Source of the DNA: Fimenecus sp045543095
GTDB lineage: Bacteria > Bacillota > Clostridia > Oscillospirales > Acutalibacteraceae
Direction of reading: 5' to 3'
Length of the DNA stretch: 60,153 bases
Assembly: GCA_045543095.1 (NCBI GenBank)
Contig: JAZQMC010000012.1
Span: 1-60,153 of the forward strand
Notes under the pieces: generated by a model
Told to the model about the DNA's origin: nothing
The model's input: only the letters and a program-made list of their open reading frames with translations
Databases searched by the model: none
Shown: positions 33,312 through 41,637 of the stretch, one piece after another
How the letters are laid out: each line of letters begins with the position of its first letter
Position numbering within the stretch: the stretch's first letter is position 1
Position numbers and translations under genes: made by a program

Positions 33312-33312
33312 T

Positions 33313-33888
33313 ATGAACAAAAAAGATATTATTTCATTTTTTGATGAATTCGCACCCACTTGGGACAATATGAATGAGCATAACAATCAGGTAATAAGAA
33401 AAATTCTTGACAATGGCGAAATTTACAAAAACACCCGCGTGCTTGATGTGGCTTGTGGCACGGGCATTCTTTTCCCCCATTACATTGAACGCAAGGCAAT
33501 TGTTACGGGGCTTGATATTTCACCCGAAATGGTGAGAATTGCAAAAGAAAAGCACCCGCAAATTGAAGTAATCTGCGGTGATGCCGAAAGCATTTCATTC
33601 TGTGAAAACTTTGATGTAATTATGATTTACAACGCTTTTCCCCATTTCAACGAACCTGAAAAGCTTATCCGCAATCTTGCTAACAACCTTAAAAAAGGCG
33701 GGCGGATTTCAATTTGCCACGGTGCAAGCCGTGAAGAAATTAACCGTTGTCACGAGGGAAAACCAAACAGAATTTCACTCTCCCTACCCGAAGCAGAAGA
33801 TGTTGCAAAACTGCTCTCATCACATTTTGATGTTGATATTGTAATTTCAAATGATAAAATGTATCAGGTGTCGGGCGTAAAACGGTAA
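33313..33888 (+). CDS. Class I SAM-dependent methyltransferase
   Basis: A 191-residue cytoplasmic Rossmann-fold methyltransferase. Motif I is VLDVACGTGILFPHY (residues about 43-57). GLDISPEMVRIAKEKHP holds the acidic residue contacting the SAM ribose. GDAESISF is motif II/III, IMIYNAFPHF motif IV, and LKKGGRISICHG post-motif. It belongs to the UbiE/Methyltransf_11 group with no substrate signature. The start is one base after the preceding stop (TGATATG), so it is translationally coupled to the acetyl-CoA-synthase-like gene and is the last gene of the cluster. Confidence 0.85.
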   Translation: MNKKDIISFFDEFAPTWDNMNEHNNQVIRKILDNGEIYKNTRVLDVACGTGILFPHYIERKAIVTGLDISPEMVRIAKEKHPQIEVICGDAESISFCENFDVIMIYNAFPHFNEPEKLIRNLANNLKKGGRISICHGASREEINRCHEGKPNRISLSLPEAEDVAKLLSSHFDVDIVISNDKMYQVSGVKR

Positions 33889-33889
33889 A

Positions 33890-33921
33890 AAAAAGGCTAT
33901 CAATTAAGATAGCCTTTTTCT
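33890..33921. terminator. Bidirectional terminator
   Basis: AAAAGGCTATC (33891-33901) pairs with GATAGCCTTTT (33908-33918), flanked by A- and T-runs. It separates the convergent methyltransferase and GH127 genes. Confidence 0.85.
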
Positions 33922-33922
33922 T

Positions 33923-36253
33923 TTACTTCTCTTTTACAATGCTTAATTTATCAAATATTCCACCCGCGTAGCTATCGGCTGTAGCTTTAAATGTGATGGT
34001 GATTTTCGTTTTGCCCTCAATCATTTCTGTGGGGATTTTATAATAAATATCGTAAAATCCGTTGGGGTTGGGGTCTTGAAGTGTTACATTCTCAAGCAAT
34101 TCACCATCTATAAGAATTGCAAAATGACGGCCAACATCACCACTGTAATATTTCACTGCAAGGTAATTTGTGACAGTATTATCAACTGCCATTTCGTAAC
34201 TGAACTCACCATTCGGTGTGGCATCGCGGAACATTAAGCCCTTGAAATTACCTGTATTTGAATTATGTGCTTTAAGATTATGAGAGAATTCATATTGGTC
34301 GTTGGCCACGGGCAGACTGTCGATAACAATATATTTGTCTGCTTCATTTTCTTTTATTTCTGTATTCTTATCTGCAAGAGTGAAATAAATGCCATATCGG
34401 TTTTCGTGTTGCTTATAGTGAGGTGAAAATACTAAATTCTGATTTGTACCTTTAATGGTGAAATTGAGTGCACCAATCTCTTTTTCAAAGTTTTCGTTTA
34501 TGTTTTTAAGCCAATTTTTAATTGTACCCTCTTTGATTACAAGAACATCACTTAAACTTGCATCAAGTAAAGGAATTGTAACATCAACGCCCGTTGTTGT
34601 GGTGTTCATTTCATTGTTGCCCATATTTGCACTTAACACCCAAGGACCATATTTGAATGCTACCGTATTTTCATTGTCGGGCAAGGTATATGCAACCACC
34701 ATCATGGGCATCTCGTATTTAATAATATCGCCGTCCACCCAATCACGAGAAATGCGAATAAACCCATTTTCTTCTTTCACTTTTATTTCTTCGCCATTAA
34801 CTTCCACAAAGAATTTCGGCTCATCCTGACACCAATCAGGCACACGAAGAACAATATCAGCATTTGCTGAACCTTTTACAGTGAATTCCACATATTCCGC
34901 ATTATACAAATTTTCTGCATTCTGAGTGATTTTTAAGCCTTTTTCCGCCCAACTAACACTTGATGATGTAAACTGTGTAACATAAATACTGTTGTCATCC
35001 TTGTAATAAATACTGTCACCGAGTTTTGAGAAATTTTCCATTCCCGAGCCGGTGCAACACCAGAAATGCTTGTCGGCAGAACTATAAACCTTGAAAAATC
35101 CTGTTGCCATTGGCTGAAAATATGTGGTCATTCCCGTTTCTGGGTTTTGTGAAGAAAGAATTGCATTTATGAATGTGTTTTCATAATAATCTGCATATTT
35201 ACTTTCCCCCGTAATCTTATATAACCCGCGGGTAAGTTTTAACATATTGTATGTATTGCAGGTTTCACAGTTGCAATTTGTGCGTTCATCATCAAGGATA
35301 TTCGGCTCGCCGAAATGCTCCCACTCACTGTTACCGCCCGTGATGTATGTGTGATTTTCAATAACAATTTCCCAAAAATTTGCGGCAACCTGCAAATAAT
35401 ACTCCTCACCTGTTACAGTGTAACGATTAAGTGCACCCACAATTTTAGGTATTGTTGTATTTGCGTGTTTACCATTAAGAATATCGTTGCCATTATAAAG
35501 TGCATCAAAAAGTGGAATTTCGTCAAAGCTGTGTGCCGCTGACAAGTGCTTTTCGGATTTTGTGTTTTTATATAACTGATAAAGGCAGTCATTCATTCCG
35601 CCATATTCCACATTAAGCACAGTTGTTTGCATTGCAGAATCCCATTTTGAAGTACGGCTATAAACCCAATCGCCAAGCTTTGATGCAATTTCCAAAGCCT
35701 TTTCATTCCCTGTTAATTCATAAGCACTGACAAGGCCCGCAAGAGTTTTGTGCATACTGTACCAAGGCACCCAAGTACCCGCAGTATTGCCCGACTCAAT
35801 CTGCTCATAATGACTTTCGGGAATTGCGGCAAGATAACCGCTTTCTTTATTCTGACATTCGGCAAGCACTTCGACAATTCGGTCAGCGATATTCTTTAGT
35901 TCCTCGTCACCGCTTGTAGCATAGGCTTGTGACACAGCAGTGAGATAATGGCCCAATGTGTGACCCTGAATTGCAGAGGTTTCCCACCCGCCGTATTTGG
36001 TGGCGTCACTTTCTACACCTGCAATCTCACAAAAGCCCTTTAACAATTTTTCTGCATCAAGGCTTTTAAGATACTTAACCTCAAGAGAAAAAGCATTTTT
36101 TGTGTATTCGTCGCAAAGTTCAACATCACCCATTGAAAAATCATTTAATGCTTTTTCAAGTGGCTCTACCCTTGGTAACTTTTCATTTTTCACACATCCA
36201 AAAAGGGATAAAACAATACTTAATGCCATAATAAATATCAATCCTTTTTTCAT
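33923..36253 (-). CDS. GH127-type beta-L-arabinofuranosidase lipoprotein
   Basis: A 776-residue exported lipoprotein predicted to release L-arabinofuranose or a related sugar from plant arabinans or glycoproteins. The signal MKKGLIFIMALSIVLSLFGC ends in a lipobox. The start at 36253 has GGTGAT before it; an upstream extension has no support. The (alpha/alpha)6 barrel has VPWYSMHKTLAGLVSAYE, and the zinc-cysteine catalytic centre appears as NCNCETCNTYNM and HFWCCTGSGMENF (Cys-Cys pair as in HypBA1). Beta domains and a C-terminal beta-sandwich follow (about residues 600-776). Its lipid anchor is unusual for a family that is mostly cytoplasmic. It fits the plant-glycan genes at the left end of the window. 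Confidence 0.88.
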   Translation of the reverse strand: MKKGLIFIMALSIVLSLFGCVKNEKLPRVEPLEKALNDFSMGDVELCDEYTKNAFSLEVKYLKSLDAEKLLKGFCEIAGVESDATKYGGWETSAIQGHTLGHYLTAVSQAYATSGDEELKNIADRIVEVLAECQNKESGYLAAIPESHYEQIESGNTAGTWVPWYSMHKTLAGLVSAYELTGNEKALEIASKLGDWVYSRTSKWDSAMQTTVLNVEYGGMNDCLYQLYKNTKSEKHLSAAHSFDEIPLFDALYNGNDILNGKHANTTIPKIVGALNRYTVTGEEYYLQVAANFWEIVIENHTYITGGNSEWEHFGEPNILDDERTNCNCETCNTYNMLKLTRGLYKITGESKYADYYENTFINAILSSQNPETGMTTYFQPMATGFFKVYSSADKHFWCCTGSGMENFSKLGDSIYYKDDNSIYVTQFTSSSVSWAEKGLKITQNAENLYNAEYVEFTVKGSANADIVLRVPDWCQDEPKFFVEVNGEEIKVKEENGFIRISRDWVDGDIIKYEMPMMVVAYTLPDNENTVAFKYGPWVLSANMGNNEMNTTTTGVDVTIPLLDASLSDVLVIKEGTIKNWLKNINENFEKEIGALNFTIKGTNQNLVFSPHYKQHENRYGIYFTLADKNTEIKENEADKYIVIDSLPVANDQYEFSHNLKAHNSNTGNFKGLMFRDATPNGEFSYEMAVDNTVTNYLAVKYYSGDVGRHFAILIDGELLENVTLQDPNPNGFYDIYYKIPTEMIEGKTKITITFKATADSYAGGIFDKLSIVKEK

Positions 36254-36294
36254 AAATATCACCAATGAAAGTATATCATAACATGATAGAAATG

Positions 36295-36332
36295 ACAATA
36301 AAAATGGCGGGAAACCGCAAAAGTTTCTCGCC
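36295..36332 (-). terminator. Terminator of the thyX-amidase unit
   Basis: GGCGAGAAAC pairs with GTTTCCCGCC on the minus strand (36332-36306), followed by ATTTTTATTG. Confidence 0.75.
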
Positions 36333-36344
36333 AAATAATGCTTT

Positions 36345-37064
36345 TTATTCACCATTCATTTCAAGCAATGTCATTTCAATTCCGTCGGCAATGGCAATGG
36401 CATAGTTTTCAAGTTTTTCGTCGAAATCCTTATTATCCGCTTTACTTGAAATAAAGCCGATTTCAGCTAAAACTGACGGCATTTTAGTGTTGCGGTTAAT
36501 ATAATAATTAAGGTCTGCACCGTCGCGGTAGCCTGAATGAATTCCGCGGTTTTGCGAAATGCCTGCTACATCGAGATTATCAAGAATATTCTGTGCAAGC
36601 AGATTATCGTCTGTAGGATTCGTAGAATGAACCCACATTTCTATTCCCACCGCGTCGGGCGAGGTACTTGAATTACGGTGAATTGAAACAAAAAGCGACG
36701 CTCTCGCCTTGTTTGCGATTTTACATCGGTCTTCAAGGGAAACGTCGCTATCGTCATTTCGTGTCATAACAACAGTGTAGCCACGCTCCTCTAAAATATC
36801 ACGCACCAAAAGGGACAATCTTAAATTGTCATCTTTTTCCATTCGTTTACCGTTCACAGCCCCCGAACTTGTGCCACCATGACCGGGGTCGATACAGACC
36901 ACCTTTTCGTCGGGCACAAAATTGAGCTGACTCAAATAGTAAATTGTTTCGTCACCGCCCACTAATATAAGGGCAAGCACAGAGCAAAGGCTCAACGAAA
37001 ACAATGCGATTATAGGGAATAAAAAGTTCTTTTTTCGTGTTTCTCTGTTGTTAAATCTTTTCAT
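36345..37064 (-). CDS. N-acetylmuramoyl-L-alanine amidase (Amidase_3), membrane-anchored
   Basis: A zinc amidase cutting the bond between N-acetylmuramic acid and the stem peptide of peptidoglycan. Of 239 residues, the N-terminal basic segment and helix (about 15-38) form an uncleaved anchor. The catalytic domain has VCIDPGHGGTSSGAVNG (zinc His), a Glu in the following helix region, FVSIHRNSS (zinc His) and the catalytic Glu in VLAEIGFIS. It sits outside the membrane. It begins three bases after the thyX stop, so the two are co-transcribed. Confidence 0.93.
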   Translation of the reverse strand: MKRFNNRETRKKNFLFPIIALFSLSLCSVLALILVGGDETIYYLSQLNFVPDEKVVCIDPGHGGTSSGAVNGKRMEKDDNLRLSLLVRDILEERGYTVVMTRNDDSDVSLEDRCKIANKARASLFVSIHRNSSTSPDAVGIEMWVHSTNPTDDNLLAQNILDNLDVAGISQNRGIHSGYRDGADLNYYINRNTKMPSVLAEIGFISSKADNKDFDEKLENYAIAIADGIEMTLLEMNGE

Positions 37065-37067
37065 TTA

Positions 37068-38441
37068 TCAAAGGTTTTTAAAAGTTTCTTTAATTTCTGC
37101 AGCTCTACCGCAAGTCATTCTGCCCTCGGGACAAGCACCAACAAAGCAACTTGGTCCGTAGAATTTGAACACAGTTGGTGCAACTGCACGAAGCTTTTTA
37201 AGGGCTTCAACGGCATATTCCTGAATTTCCCACTGTGCACGAGTGCAGGAACGAAGTCTTAAAAACAGTAAAAGCTGTCTTGCGTTCATAGTTGTTACAA
37301 TATCTAATGTATTACCGCTGAGCTGATAATATACCAAAAGTTCTTCGGCTACACCAAGATTTTTAAGTCTTTCGTATTCTTTTGCAGTTTCTTTAAATGC
37401 ATTTTTATACTTTTCTAAAAGCTCGGGCTTATCTTTTAAAACAGGCGGAATAATGAAGCTCATTCTATCTGTTTTTGTAAGCTCGGGAATTTCGATTGAC
37501 TGAATTCTGTGGCGTGCAAAGTGAGTAATACAAGAAAGTGAAACATTGTTGAAACGGAAAGTATAATTTGCACACTCCAAGGCTCTTGGTCGCTTGCACT
37601 TAACAACTGCCTCAACAATTTTTTCTGTTGTATTTTCGTCTGCGATAATTTCTTCAATCTGCTTTGTACCGCAGTTTTTATTTGAAATAAGTGCGTTCCT
37701 TGCAATACATTTTGCAGCGTCGGGAGTATATGCCAACAACTCAACGGGAGTTTCAGTATGCTCGGGCTTAACATCAACAAATGAAAGGTCGGGCACATCA
37801 TTCACAATCTTTTCGGGATTAAAACTTGACATAATTCCGGGTGCTTTTTGTTTTGCCTGTTCATAAAGTTCAAGACCTAACTTTTTGATTTCGGGATATT
37901 TTGCACCTCTGCCACAAATCATAGCAGAAAGCATATTAAGGAATTCTCTGCCGTTAACACTGCAGAAGAAATTACTGTAAAGGCAATATGGCAATACAAA
38001 ACGAGCATCTTCACGAAGAACACCGTTTTCACAAAGTTCATCGTAAAGTGCAAACATTTTGCTCATGTGTGCTTTATATGACTCTTCGATTTCTTCATTG
38101 TCGAATTCTGGCACATGGAAACCTGCATCACTAAAATTTACATATCTTCTTGACTTAACTGTATAAGATGCAAGGCGGAATTCGATTATAAACTGCTCAA
38201 CAACTGCAGTAACATTCTGAAATGCAATCTGAAAATATGTATGCTCAACTGTGCTTGTGTGACCTGACGCGGTAACCTTGCCGATAAGATTTGCGTTTTT
38301 GTCTTTATCCTGAGATTTATCCCAAATTGAGAGTGCTGTACCCTCCTGAGTTGAGATACGCCCTGATGCAGCGGTAACCTTTTCGTCAGTATCGGTCATA
38401 CCGATAATCAAAGCCGTGCTTTTGTTATAATCATAAGCCAT
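37068..38441 (-). CDS. thyX: Tandem-domain FAD-dependent thymidylate synthase
   Basis: Makes dTMP from dUMP using methylene-tetrahydrofolate and FAD. At 457 residues it is about twice the usual ThyX (about 220-250), and two related halves are visible. The first half keeps the SxRY end of the signature (EFRLASYTVKSRRYV) but has EFR in place of RHR. The second keeps RHRxxS (FARHRIQSIEIPELT) but lacks the SxRY end. The active site may thus be shared between halves. C-terminal features are MNARQLLLFLRLRSCTRAQW and CGRA. AGAGGG precedes the ATG. It is divergent from tmk (dTMP kinase), so consecutive steps of dTTP synthesis flank one intergenic region. Confidence 0.88.
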   Translation of the reverse strand: MAYDYNKSTALIIGMTDTDEKVTAASGRISTQEGTALSIWDKSQDKDKNANLIGKVTASGHTSTVEHTYFQIAFQNVTAVVEQFIIEFRLASYTVKSRRYVNFSDAGFHVPEFDNEEIEESYKAHMSKMFALYDELCENGVLREDARFVLPYCLYSNFFCSVNGREFLNMLSAMICGRGAKYPEIKKLGLELYEQAKQKAPGIMSSFNPEKIVNDVPDLSFVDVKPEHTETPVELLAYTPDAAKCIARNALISNKNCGTKQIEEIIADENTTEKIVEAVVKCKRPRALECANYTFRFNNVSLSCITHFARHRIQSIEIPELTKTDRMSFIIPPVLKDKPELLEKYKNAFKETAKEYERLKNLGVAEELLVYYQLSGNTLDIVTTMNARQLLLFLRLRSCTRAQWEIQEYAVEALKKLRAVAPTVFKFYGPSCFVGACPEGRMTCGRAAEIKETFKNL

Positions 38442-38573
38442 AAATATCCCTCTTTTTCATATATTGGTATAATTGTAACACAAAAGAAATTACTATGCAA
38501 TAATTGATTTTATTTTGACAAATGGGGATTGTCTATCTCAATTCATAATGCATAATGCGTAATTCGTAATTAA

Positions 38574-38689
38574 GGGTCTGCGACGCGATTGTATATTGGA
38601 TATCTCATTCTGAGGAACAAAGTGACGAAGAATCTCTGCTGAGTTGACATTTCACTTTGGTATAGATTCTTCGCTTCGCTCAGAATGAC
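38574..38689. repeat. Dispersed repeat family C, copy 1 (large palindrome)
   Basis: It starts GGGTCTGCGACGCGATT. GTCATTCTGAG-like and ACGAAGAATCT arms pair with AGATTCTTCG and CTCAGAATGAC about 50 bases later. The right-hand copy at 60048-60153 is nearly identical and is cut by the window edge. The preceding 38521-38573 is AT-rich with repeated AATTC.TAAT units. MITE-like, with no protein. Confidence 0.78.
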
Positions 38690-38745
38690 ACAGAACAATA
38701 TCATCCCGACAAATTCAATTTTGTTCTTTAATTTTCTATTTAATA

Positions 38746-38774
38746 TTGTATTATCCGATTTTTTTTGCTATAAT
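38746..38774 (+). promoter_or_regulatory. Sigma-A promoter of the tmk operon
   Basis: TTGTAT (38746-38751), exactly 17 bases and perfect TATAAT (38769-38774), about 60 bases to the right of the family C repeat. Confidence 0.75.
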
Positions 38775-38810
38775 ATAATCTGTATAATTATGAATATGGG
38801 GTTTTATGCG

Positions 38811-39476
38811 ATGAACAGAAAGATGATTGTAATTGAAGGTCTTGACGGTAGCGGAAAATCAACTCAGGTTGAGCTTTTAAAGCAAAGACTTATTGACAAT
38901 AATATTAAACTTCGACAGATTAAATTGCCCGATTATGACAATAAATCAAGCACTCTTGTAAAAATGTACTTGGGCGGTGAATTCGGCAGTAATCCCGCAG
39001 ATGTTAACATTTATTCTGCATCACTTTTCTATGCGGTTGACCGCTATGCAAGTTACAAAAACATCTGGGGTGACGATTACAACAACGGCACACTTATACT
39101 CGCTGACCGTTACACAACCTCAAACGCAGTTCATCAGACAGTAAAACTCCCTAAAAATGAATGGGACAAGTATCTTGACTGGCTTTTCCACACAGAATAT
39201 GAAATGATGGAAATCCCCTCACCCGACGCAGTAATTTATCTTGATATGGACGTTGACATTTCACAACGCCTTATGTCAAAGCGTTACGAGGGTGAAGAAG
39301 CGAAAAAAGATGTTCACGAAGCAAATGTTGAATATTTAAAAGCTTGTCGTGAAGCAGCACTCTATGCCGCAGACCGTTTCGGCTGGAATGTGGTTAAATG
39401 CTTTGAGGGCGACGAACCATTATCAATTGAAGAAATCGGTAATACTATATACAACATAGTTAAGGAGATTTTATAA
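38811..39476 (+). CDS. tmk: Thymidylate kinase
   Basis: Phosphorylates dTMP to dTDP. The 221-residue protein starts MNRKMIVIEGLDGSGKSTQV, with the P-loop GLDGSGKST. It has the DR(Y/H) motif LADRYTTSNAVHQ, VIYLDMDVDISQRLM and a lid region KRYEGEEAKKDVHE. The ATG at 38811 was chosen because the promoter TATAAT ends at 38774 and upstream ATGs would give a non-conserved hydrophobic extension; a second in-frame ATG lies 12 bases on. It leads a long rightward gene run. Confidence 0.93.
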   Translation: MNRKMIVIEGLDGSGKSTQVELLKQRLIDNNIKLRQIKLPDYDNKSSTLVKMYLGGEFGSNPADVNIYSASLFYAVDRYASYKNIWGDDYNNGTLILADRYTTSNAVHQTVKLPKNEWDKYLDWLFHTEYEMMEIPSPDAVIYLDMDVDISQRLMSKRYEGEEAKKDVHEANVEYLKACREAALYAADRFGWNVVKCFEGDEPLSIEEIGNTIYNIVKEIL

Positions 39477-40361
39477 ATGGAGTTTCACTCCCCCACTCTT
39501 GCTGATAAGGATTGGGTGCTTAAAGCATTCAATGAGGGTCAGACCGACTGCTGTGAATACTGCTTCGGCAATATTTTTATGTGGTCACAGATTTATGAAA
39601 ACAAAATATGTAATGATAACGGAGTTTTTGTTTCAGCAGATTTTACGGACGAGCCTGTATTCTGCTATCCCATAGGCAACGGCGACAAAAAGGCAACAAT
39701 AAACCGTCTTATCGAGTTCGCAAAGGAATTGGGCATAAACCTTGAATTCTACGGTATGACCGAAAAAGACAGGGACGAATTAAATTCACTTTTCCCCGAG
39801 AGGTTTGAAATCAGCGAAACAAGAGATTATTTTGATTATCTTTACAAAACTGAGGATTTAGCAAATCTGTCAGGTCGAAAATATCATAGTAAAAGAAATC
39901 ATATTTCTTTTTTTGAAAAGACTTTTGATTGGAAATATGAGTCTATAAACGAAAATAATATAAACGAATGTCTGCTTCTGAATGAGCATTGGAAAAGGCT
40001 TAACAGCGAAAAAAATCCCGAAGAAATTTTAAACGAGCATATTGCAATTAAACGTGCACTTATGAATTATGCGGATTTAGGGCTTGAGGGTGGAGTACTC
40101 AAAATCCAGAACGAAATTGTGGCATTCACCTTTGGCGAAAGGCTTAACAACAACACATTCTGCACTCACGTTGAAAAGGCTTACGGCAATATTCGGGGTG
40201 CTTATCAGATGATAAATCGTGAGTTAGCAAAGCAGATGTTAGGAAAATATGAATTTATAAACCGTGAAGACGACACGGGCAGTGAGGGACTGCGAAAGGC
40301 TAAACTTTCTTATTACCCCCACCGTCTTGTTATCAAATACTCCGCTATATATAAAGGTTAG
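39477..40361 (+). CDS. DUF2156 protein (phosphatidylglycerol lysyltransferase C-terminal-like)
   Basis: A 294-residue cytoplasmic protein with the tandem GNAT-like fold of the MprF C-terminal domain, but without its membrane part. Recognisable are DCCEYCFGNIFMWSQIYEN at the start, SGRKYHSKRNHISFFEKTF (the GR/KY..KRN signature) and the C-terminal YEFINREDDTGSEGLRKAKL, then SYYPHRLVIKY. It likely transfers an aminoacyl or acyl group to an unknown acceptor. It begins immediately after the tmk stop, with AAGGAG inside tmk, so the two are coupled. Confidence 0.85.
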   Translation: MEFHSPTLADKDWVLKAFNEGQTDCCEYCFGNIFMWSQIYENKICNDNGVFVSADFTDEPVFCYPIGNGDKKATINRLIEFAKELGINLEFYGMTEKDRDELNSLFPERFEISETRDYFDYLYKTEDLANLSGRKYHSKRNHISFFEKTFDWKYESINENNINECLLLNEHWKRLNSEKNPEEILNEHIAIKRALMNYADLGLEGGVLKIQNEIVAFTFGERLNNNTFCTHVEKAYGNIRGAYQMINRELAKQMLGKYEFINREDDTGSEGLRKAKLSYYPHRLVIKYSAIYKG

Positions 40362-40363
40362 TT

Positions 40364-41083
40364 ATGATTGAATTTGCAGGTAAACAAGATATAAATGCTT
40401 TAAAACAAATGTGGCAAAGCGTTTTTCTTGAGGACGAAGAAGTAACTGAATACTTTTTTCAAAATATTTATGCAGATGTGTTAACTCCCTCAATCCGCAT
40501 TGACAATGAAATTGTGTCTTCACTCTTTCTGCTCGATTGCAAAATCGGTGAATTCAAGGGTAAATGCGTTTACTGTGCAATGACAAAATATAATCACCGC
40601 GGTAAAGGCTATATGAAAAAACTTCTTGATTTTTCGTATGATTGGTGCAATGAAAACGGATATGATTTTCTTTGTCTTGTGCCCGCTGAACGCTCTCTGT
40701 TTGAATATTACTCGAAATGCGGATTTACACCTTTCGGCGTGAGAAGAACTTACACAACAAATGACGAAAAACCTGAAATAAAAGAAAAACTCTGTTTTGA
40801 AAACGAGTTGACTTTTGATGATAAAGTTTTAAAATATTGGCAAAATTCCTGCGTTCATTACGGCGGAAAAATTGCTGATTTAGGTTATGTATTTGATGAT
40901 GAAAATATAATCATCAGAAATGCAAATGGCGATTTTAAGAGTATTCCCGAAGAATACAGAACAAACGGAACAATCATTCAAGGCAATATTGATTTCGGTG
41001 AAACCGAAAGACCTGCAATGATTAAAACTGAAAATGAAAAAATAAGAAATATGAATTGTTATATTGGAATAACCTTGGAGTGA
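40364..41083 (+). CDS. GNAT family N-acetyltransferase
   Basis: A 239-residue cytoplasmic protein. The GNAT core is in residues 1-130: LKQMWQSVFLEDEEVTEYFF, then the acetyl-CoA-binding loop YNHRGKGYMKKLLDF and the terminal YYSKCGFTPFGVRR. The C-terminal 100 residues form a second, poorly conserved domain. The substrate is unknown. It starts two bases after the DUF2156 gene. Confidence 0.85.
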   Translation: MIEFAGKQDINALKQMWQSVFLEDEEVTEYFFQNIYADVLTPSIRIDNEIVSSLFLLDCKIGEFKGKCVYCAMTKYNHRGKGYMKKLLDFSYDWCNENGYDFLCLVPAERSLFEYYSKCGFTPFGVRRTYTTNDEKPEIKEKLCFENELTFDDKVLKYWQNSCVHYGGKIADLGYVFDDENIIIRNANGDFKSIPEEYRTNGTIIQGNIDFGETERPAMIKTENEKIRNMNCYIGITLE

Positions 41084-41088
41084 AAAAG

Positions 41089-41637
41089 ATGATTTATGTA
41101 TTTTTAGCAAACGGATTTGAAGAAATTGAGGCTTTGGCGGTTGTTGACGTGCTTCGTCGTGCCGAATTAGACGTTTTAACAGTTGGTGTAGGTGAAGATT
41201 TTGTTATCGGTTCACACCAAATTCCCGTTGCCGCTGATATTTACGAAAGAGATTTGATTTTAGACGAAAAAGTAGGGGCTATTGTGCTCCCCGGCGGAAT
41301 GCCCGGCACATTGAATCTTGAAAAAAGCCCCGTTGTGCAAAAGGCGATTGATTGGGCAATCGAAAATGAAAAACTTATATGTGCAATCTGTGCCGCACCA
41401 TCAATTTTAGGTCATAAAGGACTTTTAGTCGGCAAAGAAGCAACCGCATTCCCCGGCTTTGAAGAGGAATTGACAGGTGCAACCATTTCAGAAAAATATG
41501 TTGTGCGTGACGGCAATATTATCACCGCTCGCGGTATGGGTAGTGCCGTTGAATTCGGCTTGCAGATTGCAGAAATTCTTGCGGGCAGTCACACAGCAAA
41601 TAAAATTCGTGCATCATTGCAGATTTATAATGGATAA
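41089..41637 (+). CDS. DJ-1/PfpI family protein
   Basis: A 182-residue cytoplasmic protein of the DJ-1 (YajL/ThiJ) family. It has MIYVFLANGFEEIEALAVVD with the conserved Glu, VLPGGMPGTLNLEKS and the nucleophilic elbow CAICAAPSILGHKGLL. Proteins of this family act as glyoxalases or protein deglycases, or protect against oxidative stress; which applies is not decidable. The start at 41089 lies six bases after the GNAT stop. It overlaps the next gene by eight bases. Confidence 0.92.
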   Translation: MIYVFLANGFEEIEALAVVDVLRRAELDVLTVGVGEDFVIGSHQIPVAADIYERDLILDEKVGAIVLPGGMPGTLNLEKSPVVQKAIDWAIENEKLICAICAAPSILGHKGLLVGKEATAFPGFEEELTGATISEKYVVRDGNIITARGMGSAVEFGLQIAEILAGSHTANKIRASLQIYNG

